From Deltaproteobacteria bacterium (GTDB lineage: Bacteria > Myxococcota > Myxococcia > Myxococcales > 40CM-4-68-19), in NCBI GenBank assembly GCA_005879535.1, contig VBKI01000081.1, positions 1-47,362 on the forward strand: a stretch of 47,362 nucleotides of DNA, given 5' to 3'. The stretch's first letter is position 1. Each line of letters opens with the position of its first letter. The notes under the pieces are model-generated. The model searched no databases, was not told where the DNA came from, and worked only from the letters and a program-made list of their open reading frames with translations. This document shows positions 39,178-47,062 of this stretch, one piece after another. The position numbers and the translations under genes are program-made.

Positions 39178-40656
39178 TCAGGCAGGAGGGACTTCCGAGT
39201 CACCCGGAAGCGGGTCGATCCGCTGCAGCACCCGGCCGACGAACCACTCCAGCGAGTCGCGCAGCTCGCGGGGCGGATCGGCGGCGGAGCGGCGGATCTT
39301 GCGAAACAGATCCTCGAGATTGCGCCGGTCCGCGCGCGCGAGCTCCGCGACCACGCCTGCGCGTCCGGTGCCGTCGGAAATCGGAATGGTGCCTCGCCGG
39401 GCGTGCGTCCTGCGGACCACGCTGTCGTAATGCAAGAGCGCCCGATCGAGCAGCACCCAGGGAAAGTTCGGCTGCGCATGGGGACCGATGCGAAAGCGTC
39501 GGCCGCCTTCCCAATAACGCCGCGCGGCGCTCCACCATCCCGCGATGCCGCCGGGCCCGATCTGCCGCACGCTCGCGTACCGACGGCCGAGACCGAAGAG
39601 TGCGGTAGCGCCTCCGACTGCGCCGCCGATGGCCGTTCCGGCGAGCAGGCTCGCTCCGCCGACGAGCGCGTCGACCGCGCCGCCCACCGCGGCGCCGGCC
39701 AGCGTGCTCGCCGCAACGAGCTCTACGGGAGCGAGACCGAGCAACCTCCACGTCTCTTCGGCGAAGAGGTCCTGCTGGAAGATGGGCCGATCGAGCGACG
39801 TCGTCTCGAAGCGGACTTCGCCATGCGCGTAGAGAGCCTCGACGCGCCGACGCGCCTTCTCTTCGCGCTCCCTGAGGTGGTCATGGAAGCTGCGCTCCAG
39901 CCGGTCGCGCTCCGCCTCCAGCGCCGCTTCGTGCGCGACGGCGATCTCCTCCGTGTGCGTGAGCTCGTCGAGCAGGAGGTCCGCGATCTCGCTGCCCGCA
40001 TCCGCGCGGCGGCGCCGCCGCTGCGCCGTCAGCGCCGTGATCGCCTCGTCGATGGCGGCGCGGGACTCCGGCCGGAGCTCGCGGAACGATTCGAGCAACT
40101 TCAACCGCTCTTCGAAGCTGACGGAGAAGGCGTCGAAGTCGCGCACCATCTTGAAGTACTGATCCAGGGCTCGGTGCCACTCGAGGCCGTAGTCCTCATC
40201 GCCGATGCGGTTGACGAGCGCCATCCCGGGCCGTCCGGTCCAGCGCAGGATCTCCATCTCCGCTTCGTAGTTGCGCCGGAAGGGCCGCGTGCCATCGACG
40301 ACGTACAGCACGTTCGCTCCGGCGAGGATCGGCGCGAGAAGCTTGCGCTCGTCCGCGAACTCGCCGGTGCCCTGGTATGCGCGGAGCAGCTCCGCCACGC
40401 GGGCGGGACGATCGGCGGCGGACACCTGCCGGGATCGAAGCCACGCCAGGGCGCGGGGCGCGTCCTCGAATCCCGGCGTGTCCACCAGCACGAACAGCGT
40501 ACGGCCGTCCACGCGCACCGGATATTCGCGGACTTCGGTGGTGGTTCCCGGACGGGGATCGATCCGGACGGTGTCGTCTTCCGCGAGGGTGGCCACGATG
40601 CTCGATTTGCCCTTGTTCACCCGTCCCACCACCGCAAAGCGCGGAGGGTCGTTCAT
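39178..40656 (-). CDS. GTPase with DUF3482 domain
   Basis: 492 residues from ATG 40656, overlapping the DUF2868 gene by four bases. N-terminal GTPase: VVGRVNKGKSSI P-loop (10-19), TTTEVREY switch 1, LVDTPGFED (G3) and an NRIG segment in the G4 position. The C-terminal part matches DUF3482: coiled-coil region with KARRRVEALYAHGEVRFE, glycine-rich hydrophobic hairpins (TLAGAAVGGAVDALVGGASL), suggesting membrane insertion. DUF2868 and DUF3482 genes are neighbours in many proteobacteria, so a joint function is likely; what it is remains unknown. Confidence 0.9.
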   Translation of the reverse strand: MNDPPRFAVVGRVNKGKSSIVATLAEDDTVRIDPRPGTTTEVREYPVRVDGRTLFVLVDTPGFEDAPRALAWLRSRQVSAADRPARVAELLRAYQGTGEFADERKLLAPILAGANVLYVVDGTRPFRRNYEAEMEILRWTGRPGMALVNRIGDEDYGLEWHRALDQYFKMVRDFDAFSVSFEERLKLLESFRELRPESRAAIDEAITALTAQRRRRRADAGSEIADLLLDELTHTEEIAVAHEAALEAERDRLERSFHDHLREREEKARRRVEALYAHGEVRFETTSLDRPIFQQDLFAEETWRLLGLAPVELVAASTLAGAAVGGAVDALVGGASLLAGTAIGGAVGGATALFGLGRRYASVRQIGPGGIAGWWSAARRYWEGGRRFRIGPHAQPNFPWVLLDRALLHYDSVVRRTHARRGTIPISDGTGRAGVVAELARADRRNLEDLFRKIRRSAADPPRELRDSLEWFVGRVLQRIDPLPGDSEVPPA

Positions 40657-42143
40657 GGCGCAGCCTCCAGCGGCTGCACGGCGATGTACGGGTCTTCCAG
40701 CGCAGCGAGGCTCTCTTCCCAGATGCGCACTTCCGAAGTGGAAGCCGGGCGGACGCCGGCCGCGTCGACGGCCGCCAGGAGCACCACGAGGTGGCGGCGC
40801 GATCCCAGCGAACGGCGAAGCTCCCGCATCAGCCTGAGCATGGCCTTGTCCGGCGCTTCCCATCCCTCCGCGACGATCACCACCGGATCGGATCCATTCG
40901 CAAGCCGGGTCCAGTCGATGCGGCCTTCCTCATAGTCGCGTCCGCCCACGGGCTGGACGGAGGCGATGGCCCACCTGGTCTGCCGTGAAACTGCGGCCTC
41001 CACCGCGGGAAGCGCGGGTACGTCGCGCCACAGAACGAGGGTGCACCGGCTGGCGGCGCTCGCGGGGACCAGCGCCGGTGCGGCGTGCGAAGACTGCGGC
41101 GCAGCCAGCTCCGGCTGCGTGCTACGCGTCTCGATGCGCGGCTCCGAAAGCCGGCGAACCACGCGCATCACCTCGGAATCGTCGAGCGGAAGCCGCGCCA
41201 ACAGCCGCGATCCGCGGACCGCGGCGATGCCGAGCGTCAGGCATCTCGGCAAGAGACCGTAGAAGGCGAGCGACGCGAGAAGGAACGGCCACCAGCCGCC
41301 GACGAGCTCGGGATGTGCCGCGCGGCCTCCCCCTGAGAGAACGTAAGATCCTTCGAGCCGCGAGTAGCGCGTCGCCTCCACCAGGGCGCGCGAAGGGTCC
41401 GCATCGGGCCAGAACCAGGCAAACGGGGCTGCCAGCGCGTGCACCAAACCGTGGAACCGGGGCGCGTCGAGCTGGAGCAGCGTCGTGCTCCAAGAGAACG
41501 CGATGTCGGAGAACACGATCAGCCGCAGGCAACCGAGCAGCGCTCCGACGTTGAAGGCGACCCCGAATGACTGGGTGAGACCGAGCAGGATCCAGGGCTC
41601 GAGGTGATGATAGAGCGACCGGCGGCTGCGCAGCCGGTGCCAGAGCGCGCGCCACTCCGCGAGCCGGTCTGCGTTGGCCCCGACCGCCCGGGCGGCAAGC
41701 CGTGGATACACCGCCGCTACCAGGCCGCGGAACAGACCGAAGAGAGGCGTGCCCAAGGCGGCGACCGGGAAGAGAAACGACGCGATCAAGAACGCGAAGA
41801 GCAGCAATTGAAGCCCGACGAAGACGAGAAGAAAGTCCCAGGCGTTCACGGGCTGCTCGCCGGTGTAGCGCAGCACCGCCGTCGCCGCGGTCCATCCGAG
41901 CACGAGCCCGGCGATCAGGAGCGCGGCGCGAATGCCGCGCAATACGTTGGCCACGGCGCGACCGGGGTAGAGCTGACCGGGCTCCGCGTCCCGGCGCGCT
42001 TGCAGCCAACGCGCGATGAGGACCCCGCGATCCCGCGGTGCCTCCGGAAAGCTGCCCGTGTCGCGCCCCTCGAGCGCGGCGGGATCCGCGCTCCGGTCGC
42101 GGGCGAGCTGCGCTTCGAGATCGACGAGATCGGCGAGCGTCAT
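40653..42143 (-). CDS. DUF2868 membrane protein
   Basis: 496 residues from ATG 42143, preceded by GAGGA. Two N-terminal helices (ALLIAGLVLGWTAATAVL, WDFLLVFVGLQLLLFAFL), then LEPWILLGLTQSFGVAFNVGAL and LVGGWWPFLLASLAFYGLLPR, form the membrane part, with RARHKLYHHLEPW-like polar loops; the C-terminal 150 residues are soluble with a VVRRLSEPRIETRS start. The family is known only by its pairing with the GTPase/DUF3482 protein encoded next. The soluble region contains nothing I can name. Divergent from the 42240 gene. Confidence 0.88.
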   Translation of the reverse strand: MTLADLVDLEAQLARDRSADPAALEGRDTGSFPEAPRDRGVLIARWLQARRDAEPGQLYPGRAVANVLRGIRAALLIAGLVLGWTAATAVLRYTGEQPVNAWDFLLVFVGLQLLLFAFLIASFLFPVAALGTPLFGLFRGLVAAVYPRLAARAVGANADRLAEWRALWHRLRSRRSLYHHLEPWILLGLTQSFGVAFNVGALLGCLRLIVFSDIAFSWSTTLLQLDAPRFHGLVHALAAPFAWFWPDADPSRALVEATRYSRLEGSYVLSGGGRAAHPELVGGWWPFLLASLAFYGLLPRCLTLGIAAVRGSRLLARLPLDDSEVMRVVRRLSEPRIETRSTQPELAAPQSSHAAPALVPASAASRCTLVLWRDVPALPAVEAAVSRQTRWAIASVQPVGGRDYEEGRIDWTRLANGSDPVVIVAEGWEAPDKAMLRLMRELRRSLGSRRHLVVLLAAVDAAGVRPASTSEVRIWEESLAALEDPYIAVQPLEAAP

Positions 42144-42239
42144 CGTTCCTCGTGGCAGAACATACCAACCCCGTTGCACACAGCCTTGCGGGAAATGGGT
42201 CGCTTGACGACGGCATCGTCGCCCGGGTACACGGCGCAC

Positions 42240-42647
42240 ATGGGCGGTTCCGGCCTGTTCGCGCGCGCTCTGACCCTTCCCTGGTGCCGGGCGCTTGCGA
42301 TCATCGGCGTCTGGCTCTTCGCGGCGAACACGTTGGGCCTTTCGCGCCTCACCGCACCCGGACCTGCTTCCTGCTGCTGCGGTCATCACACTGGCGACGC
42401 CAAGTGCCACTGCCGCGCCTGCACACACGCCCGCGAGCTCGCCTCGAACAAACCTCTGGTGAAGACGTGCGGTTTCACGGGCGACATGCCCAGCGTCGTC
42501 TCGCCTGAGCCCGCGTACGCGCATGCCGTCCTGCGACCGGGGCGCGTGGTCACCCCTCCGCGGCTCGAAATCGTCCTGCTGGAATCTCCCGCTCCTTCCG
42601 ACCCTTTCTTCGAAGTGCCAACGCCTCCTCCGCTCTCGCGATCCTGA
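42240..42647 (+). CDS. Cys/His-rich exported protein, putative metal binder
   Basis: 135 residues from ATG 42240 (an in-frame ATG at 42195 is the alternative). One hydrophobic segment (ALAIIGVWLFAANTLGL, signal or anchor) leads into SCCCGHHTGDAKCHCRACTH, in which six cysteines and several histidines lie within 20 residues, then KTCGF and a proline-rich tail. Such density of Cys/His after the membrane segment suggests binding of Cu, Zn or Fe. I do not recognise the family. It opens a rightward group with a porin, a membrane protein and an FMN-binding-like protein, with small gaps, so all four may be one operon. Confidence 0.65.
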   Translation: MGGSGLFARALTLPWCRALAIIGVWLFAANTLGLSRLTAPGPASCCCGHHTGDAKCHCRACTHARELASNKPLVKTCGFTGDMPSVVSPEPAYAHAVLRPGRVVTPPRLEIVLLESPAPSDPFFEVPTPPPLSRS

Positions 42648-42708
42648 GGACGACCGTGCCGGCAGCGTCCTGCGCTGCCTGTTCCTGGATCCCGGCCAAG
42701 GAGGAAGA

Positions 42709-44016
42709 ATGCGCGCGCGCGCGCTGCCGTGTTTCATGTGTTGCATCGCTTTGGCTGCTTCGGCGCAGGAACGCGAGGTCGCCCTCGACCGCGGCGAGGC
42801 GTCCGGTCCTGGGCTGGAGGTGGCCGGTTTCAGACTCTCGGGATTCTTCGTCGGCTCGGCGAACTACAATTCGCGCATCCAGATGGTGCCCGAGTTCGCC
42901 GGCAGTGCTCCCGTTTCCTCCGAGCCGACGCGGATCGACTTCCGATTCGATCAGTTGTCCGTCGGCGTGAACCGGATCTTCTCGCCTTGGCTGTTCGCCG
43001 GCGCCAGCGTCGAGATCGAGCGCCACCGGCACCGGCACAGCCACGGATTCGATCCCGCGTTCGGATGTCCGGGCGCCGGTCCGTGCGTCGAGCAGTTCGG
43101 GACGGAAGCGATCGACACGGAAGTCAGCCTCCATCGCTTCAACGTCACTGCGGTCGCGCCCGTCGGCAACGGGATCGCGCTGTCGTTCGGTAGATTCGAC
43201 ACGCCGTTCGGCTACGAGCGGCACGACGCGGCGCTCAACCTGACCGCGACCACCTCCGAATTGCAGCGGTTCGGCCGTCCCCAGAGCATGACGGGCTTCC
43301 AGGCCTCGTACCAGTTCTCGCCGTTGCTCGACGTCTTCACCTGGGTCGTCAATCGTTGGGAGAACGAGACGATCGAAGATCCGCCCGAAGACAACAACCG
43401 CGCGAAGAGCATCGGCGGGCGGATCGGCTTCACGCCGCTGCAAGGTGCCAGCCTCCTCAACTTCGGAGTCGGCGGATTCTGGGGACCGGAACAGGACGAG
43501 AGCAATGCGCACGCGCGCTGGATTGCCGACGCGGACCTGACCTGGTCAGCATCGTCGCTTCTCGTCGCCAGCGAGTTCGTCTACGGCGGCGAATCGGGCG
43601 TCTCTTTCCGGCGCCGCGGGACGCCGTTCGCGGCAGACGGACTCGACAATGCCGACGTGCATTGGTTCGGCCTCTATGTCCTCGCCCACTACGACGTCGC
43701 GCCCTGGCTCGGCCTTTCCCTGCGGTATGGCGCCTTCAGGGACGATGAGGGCGCCCGGACGGGCGTGGCGCAGACCCTGCAGTCATTCACGATCGTCCCC
43801 ATCGTCCACCTCTCGCGTCTGATCCCCGAGTTGCGGCCGCGCGGCGTGACCTACGCGCGGACGCGGCACCCGATCGACTGGGTGGATCTGCGGCTCGAAT
43901 ACCGGTTTGGTCACTCCAACCGGACCGTCTTCTCCGACGTTGCTCCCGGCCTGCCAATCACCGAAGCCACGAACGGCGCGCACGTGGTCACCGCGCAATT
44001 CGTGGTCAACTATTAG
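42709..44016 (+). CDS. Outer-membrane beta-barrel porin (BBP2-like)
   Basis: 435 residues from ATG 42709, preceded by GGAGG. A signal peptide (CCIALAASAQ) then alternating amphipathic beta-strands with aromatic girdles throughout, e.g. FRLSGFFVGSANYNSRIQMV, FNVTAVAPVGNGIALSFGRFDTPF, FQASYQFSPLLDVFTWVVNRWEN and VDLRLEYRFGHSNRTVF, ending with a strand whose last residue is aromatic (VVNY). Resembles putative OmpL-type porins. An insert with HRHRHSHGFD is histidine-rich. Embedded in the metal/flavin-like cluster, so it may import a metal or ligand. No Shine-Dalgarno problem; normal length. Confidence 0.85.
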   Translation: MRARALPCFMCCIALAASAQEREVALDRGEASGPGLEVAGFRLSGFFVGSANYNSRIQMVPEFAGSAPVSSEPTRIDFRFDQLSVGVNRIFSPWLFAGASVEIERHRHRHSHGFDPAFGCPGAGPCVEQFGTEAIDTEVSLHRFNVTAVAPVGNGIALSFGRFDTPFGYERHDAALNLTATTSELQRFGRPQSMTGFQASYQFSPLLDVFTWVVNRWENETIEDPPEDNNRAKSIGGRIGFTPLQGASLLNFGVGGFWGPEQDESNAHARWIADADLTWSASSLLVASEFVYGGESGVSFRRRGTPFAADGLDNADVHWFGLYVLAHYDVAPWLGLSLRYGAFRDDEGARTGVAQTLQSFTIVPIVHLSRLIPELRPRGVTYARTRHPIDWVDLRLEYRFGHSNRTVFSDVAPGLPITEATNGAHVVTAQFVVNY

Positions 44017-44029
44017 GGAGAGGCCAACC

Positions 44030-44575
44030 ATGGAGGGAATCCGGCTGTCCCGCTTGACGATCAGCGGCAGGATACTTTGCACGCTCTTTCTCGTGGGGAT
44101 CGGCTGCGGTGCCGTCGCGGCGTTCGCCCAGGCCGCCACCGCCGTCGGCGTTTCGCCCGCGGCAGTCCAGGCGAGCCTGGCGCCGGAGATGCCGATGGCC
44201 TCGATGCGTCACGGGGAGGCGAGCGGAGAGCGGGAGATCGACCTGGGGGAAATCTCCAGCGCGGCGAAGGTCTGGATGCGCACGCCACTCCTCATCCAGA
44301 CCAGCCACACCCACCTCTTCAGCCAGACGCTCATCGCCGGCCTGCTGGGACTCATCTTCCTCTTCGCGTCGGTGCGGGAAGGACTGAAGGCGGCGATCAT
44401 CGCACTGCCGTTCGTCGGCACCTTGCTGGACATCGGTGGAATGTGGTTGACGCGCTTTCTTTCGCCTGCGCTGAGCTTCCTGGTCATCGCCGGCGGCACG
44501 CTGTTCGCCCTCGGCTACGTGCTGATCGCGGCGTTGTCCATGTACGACCTCTGGCTGCGAAAGGAGAGCGCATGA
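44030..44575 (+). CDS. Integral membrane protein of the porin cluster
   Basis: 181 residues from ATG 44030, with AGGGAGAGG before it. Predicted helices: an N-terminal one (ILCTLFLVGIGCGAVAAFA), then FSQTLIAGLLGLIFLFASV, AAIIALPFVGTLLDIGGMWL and FLVIAGGTLFALGYVLIAA, so four in total. Between the first and second lies a long extracytoplasmic loop with MRHGEASGEREIDLGEIS, and THTHLF before the second helix. The family is unknown to me; the layout suggests a membrane anchor or electron-transfer partner. The stop overlaps the next gene (ATGA), so it is translationally coupled to the FMN-binding-like protein. Confidence 0.75.
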   Translation: MEGIRLSRLTISGRILCTLFLVGIGCGAVAAFAQAATAVGVSPAAVQASLAPEMPMASMRHGEASGEREIDLGEISSAAKVWMRTPLLIQTSHTHLFSQTLIAGLLGLIFLFASVREGLKAAIIALPFVGTLLDIGGMWLTRFLSPALSFLVIAGGTLFALGYVLIAALSMYDLWLRKESA

Positions 44576-45138
44576 GAGTCCGCATCGCGCTGGTCGTTGG
44601 CATGCTCGCCGCCGGCTCCGCACTCGCGCACATCACTCCGCCCGTCGTTCTCGCGTCGGACCGCGACGCGGTGAGCGCCTTGCTTGCGGGCGCAAGGCGC
44701 TACTTCCTCCGCGAGGTCCGGCTGACGGCGGCCGAGCGGCAACAGATGGAGAAAGAGACAGGCTGGCATCCGGACGAGGACTTCTATCGCTTCTACATCG
44801 GCCGCGACGAACAGCTGCACGACGTCGGCGCGGTCGCCTTCCTCACCGAGTACACCATCCACGGGCTGGTGCGCGTCGCGGTCGCGCTTGCACCGGACGG
44901 CAAGGTGACGGGCGCCCGCGTCGTCGAGCTGACCGAGGAGACGTACCCGTGGGTCAAAGGGCTCATTGACCGCGGCTTCTTGCAGAACTTCAACGGCCGG
45001 GATGCGCACGCTTCGTTCGCCATGGAGAGGGGACCCGGAAGCTCGATGCCGCAGTTTTACGGCAACGTGATCGCAGGCCTCGTCCGCCGCGCGGCGCTGC
45101 TGTACGAGGCCGGCATCCTCAGGCGCGGACGGCCTTAG
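44572..45138 (+). CDS. Exported FMN-binding-domain-like protein
   Basis: 188 residues. A signal peptide (LVVGMLAAGSALA) precedes an FMN_bind-like domain: DEDFYRFYIGRDEQLHDVGAVAFLTEYTIHGLVRVAVALAPDGKVTGARVVELTEETY resembles the GxAxFLxxxxxH/GxIxVxVxxDxxGKVxxVxVlxhxET pattern. In classical family members an S/T-GA-T site near the C-terminus is flavinylated by ApbE; here the equivalent reads RGPGSSMPQFYGNV, so covalent flavin is uncertain. Coupled by ATGA to a membrane protein. A secreted electron-transfer or flavin-carrying role is inferred; no ApbE gene is in the window. Confidence 0.7.
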   Translation: MRVRIALVVGMLAAGSALAHITPPVVLASDRDAVSALLAGARRYFLREVRLTAAERQQMEKETGWHPDEDFYRFYIGRDEQLHDVGAVAFLTEYTIHGLVRVAVALAPDGKVTGARVVELTEETYPWVKGLIDRGFLQNFNGRDAHASFAMERGPGSSMPQFYGNVIAGLVRRAALLYEAGILRRGRP

Positions 45139-45141
45139 CGG

Positions 45142-46047
45142 TCACCAGCCGACGCCGAGGTTCAGGAAGGGAATGCCGAGCGGGAGCACGCTGTACAGGC
45201 CCCCGCACCCGTCGCAGATCAGGTCCGCGAGCGCAATGTCGCCCCAGAAGGATTGGCCGAAGAGGCGGACGCCCCAGAGCACGACGCCGATCCTGCCGAG
45301 CCCGGTGCTGCTCACGTCGCGGCCGTACGCACCGGGAATCCAGACCTCGGCGCCGATGCGGACGCCCCGGGTCGCGAGCACGGAGAATCCGGCATGTGGA
45401 ATGATCACGCCGTCTCCGTTCGAGGTGACGAAGTACGAGAGCACGCCCAGGTTCAGATAGCGATCGGGATTGCCGAACGTCAGGATGGGCCCTCCTCCGG
45501 CAACGAAGTAGGTCGACGTGCTGCCTACGAACGGGGCGAAGAGGAGCGCGTCGACCTCCAATCCGACAGCGCCGCCCTGGAAAGGAAGGCTCATCCGCAC
45601 GGTCGGGCCGAACACGAACGCGCCGACGGGAATGGCGGTATGCAGGCCGAGGGCGATGTTGGGCGTGATTCCGTGATCGAAGGTCAGTGTTCCGAGCTCG
45701 AATGCGTTGAACGAGCTCGTGCCCTGCGGGCGGGTGAATGCAGTCGGGGCGAGGATGACGCGCGTCGGGTCACCGGATGGCGTCGTCGACCCGTACAGGC
45801 GCGCGTATGTTTTCGCGGCCTAGTCGCTCAGGACGGAATCCTGATTCGCCATTTCCGCGATGGTTTCCTTCGCTTGGCCGCCCGGATCTCCCTGCGCCGC
45901 GATGGAGTGCAGGCAATACGAGCGGGCCGCGGGATCGATGCTGCGGCAGAGTCCGAGCAACTCGGGATCGAGCTGGCGCGGCTCGGCGGGTTCCTGGGCC
46001 AGCGCCGCAACGGAGAAGCAGCACATGCTTGCCGCCAGCATACGCAT
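45142..46047 (-). pseudogene. Exported beta-barrel-like protein gene interrupted by an in-frame amber codon
   Basis: ATG 46047, with GGAGGGG before it, opens a signal peptide (MLAASMCCFSVAALA) and about 75 codons of cysteine-bearing sequence (LLGLCRSIDPAARSYCLHS), ending at TAG 45820-45822. The very same frame continues after the TAG for a further 226 codons: TYARLYGSTTPSGDPTRVIL, then beta-strand repeats such as TFDHGITPNIALGLHTAIPV and YFVAGGGPILTFGNPDRYLN, to TGA 45142. Conserved-looking strands begin upstream of any start codon in the second half, so both parts are one 301-residue gene with a nonsense codon (CAG to TAG is possible). Possibly truncated, read through, or a sequencing error. 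Looks like an outer-membrane protein. Confidence 0.75.
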
Positions 46048-46102
46048 TCATTCCCCTCCGCCGTACGACGACCTGCCGTCGCGAACGGCCACTCCACATC
46101 GT

Positions 46103-46129
46103 GGAAACTGCGACCGTAGCTTGCTAGTG
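46103..46129 (+). promoter_or_regulatory. Candidate ECF-type promoter of the second sigma operon
   Basis: GGAAAC (46103-46108) and CTAGTG (46124-46129) are separated by 15 bases, 20 bp before the sigma start at 46149. The GAAAC core matches the candidate upstream of the first ECF operon. ECF sigma factors frequently control their own genes. Assigned on spacing and core only. Confidence 0.35.
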
Positions 46130-46148
46130 TGCCCGCCCCGGGGGTTCC

Positions 46149-46805
46149 ATGGTGGAGCAGACCGCTCTGGCGCGCACGATTTCGGACGACGAGCGCGTGC
46201 TTGCCGCGCTTCGCGTCGGCGACGAGCAGGCCTTCCTCGTCCTCGTCCAGCGGCTCCATCCATCGATGCTGCACGTCGCCCTCGCATTCGTGCCCAGCCG
46301 CGCCGTCGCCGAGGAAGTGGTGCAGGAGGCGTGGCTCGGCGTCCTCAAGGGTCTGGCGCAGTTCGAAGGGCGCTCCTCGCTTCGCCGATGGATCTTCGGC
46401 ATCCTTTCCAATTGCGCGCGGACCCGCGGCGCCCGGGAGGCCCGCTCGGTCCCTCTCTCGTCGCTGGGCGCGGAAGACGACAGCGAGCCCGCCGTCGATC
46501 CCTCCCGGTTCCGGCCGCCCGATCATTCCCACTGGCCGGGGCATTGGTCGTCGCCGCCGACGCCTTGGCCGGAGGAGCAGTTGCTCCGGCGCGAAGCGGT
46601 CGAGGCAGTCGAGCGCGCGATCCAGGACTTGCCGCCCGGGCAACGCGCGGTGATCACGCTGCGCGACATCCAGGGTTGCGAGTCCGCCGAAGTGTGCGAC
46701 GTACTCGGCATTTCCGAAGGCAACCAGCGTGTCCTTTTGCATCGGGCCCGCTCGAAGGTACGCGCGCACCTCGAGCGACGACTGCAAGCGGAGAAGCCGC
46801 GATGA
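46149..46805 (+). CDS. ECF-type RNA polymerase sigma factor
   Basis: 218 residues from ATG 46149. Region 2: AALRVGDEQAFLVLVQRLHP ... AEEVVQEAWLGVLKGLAQFEGRSSLRRWIFGI (the WIFGI block is typical). A long Pro/His/Trp-rich linker (FRPPDHSHWPGHWSSPPTPW) then region 4: LPPGQRAVITLRDIQGCESAEVCDVLGIS and NQRVLLHRARSKVRAHLE. Coupled to the small zinc-finger anti-sigma protein by a four-base overlap. The stimulus is unknown; the linker is unusually long and aromatic. Confidence 0.93.
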   Translation: MVEQTALARTISDDERVLAALRVGDEQAFLVLVQRLHPSMLHVALAFVPSRAVAEEVVQEAWLGVLKGLAQFEGRSSLRRWIFGILSNCARTRGAREARSVPLSSLGAEDDSEPAVDPSRFRPPDHSHWPGHWSSPPTPWPEEQLLRREAVEAVERAIQDLPPGQRAVITLRDIQGCESAEVCDVLGISEGNQRVLLHRARSKVRAHLERRLQAEKPR

Positions 46806-47062
46806 CGCTACGCGCGCCCGAGCAGATGACCTGCCGCGAGTTCGTCGAGTTGGTGACCGAGTACCTCGAGGGAGCGCTCTCGCTCGAGGACCGCACGCGA
46901 TTCGAGCACCACCTCGTGTTCTGCACCTGGTGCGTCGACTACCTGCAGCAGATGCGCGAGACGCTCCGCGCCGCCGGACGACTGCGCGAGAGCGACGTGC
47001 CCGAGAATGCGAAGGAGAAGCTGCTGCGCGCCTTCCGGCAATGGAAGCGAGGCATCCCGTGA
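46802..47062 (+). CDS. Soluble zf-HC2 anti-sigma-factor-like protein
   Basis: 86 residues from ATG 46802 (ATGA overlap with the sigma gene). The zf-HC2 signature is RTRFEHHLVFCTWCVDYL, with H36/H37, C41 and C44; N-terminal CREFVELVTEYLEGAL contributes the remaining contact. There is no membrane helix, unlike the anti-sigma factor of the first operon, so it would act in the cytoplasm, perhaps via zinc or redox state. Ends with a four-base GTGA overlap with the next gene. By family and gene order it should hold the adjacent sigma factor inactive. Confidence 0.9.
   Translation: MTLRAPEQMTCREFVELVTEYLEGALSLEDRTRFEHHLVFCTWCVDYLQQMRETLRAAGRLRESDVPENAKEKLLRAFRQWKRGIP

Noticed and set aside
38446-40935. 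An 829-codon rightward open frame opposite the symporter, J-domain and GTPase genes
   Set aside because: It is antisense to three well-supported genes, has shadow-like Arg/Glu/His-rich composition and no family motif.
45173-46119. Rightward frames opposite the amber-interrupted gene
   Set aside because: No motif or ribosome site; the minus-strand frame has a signal peptide and beta-strand pattern on both sides of the TAG.
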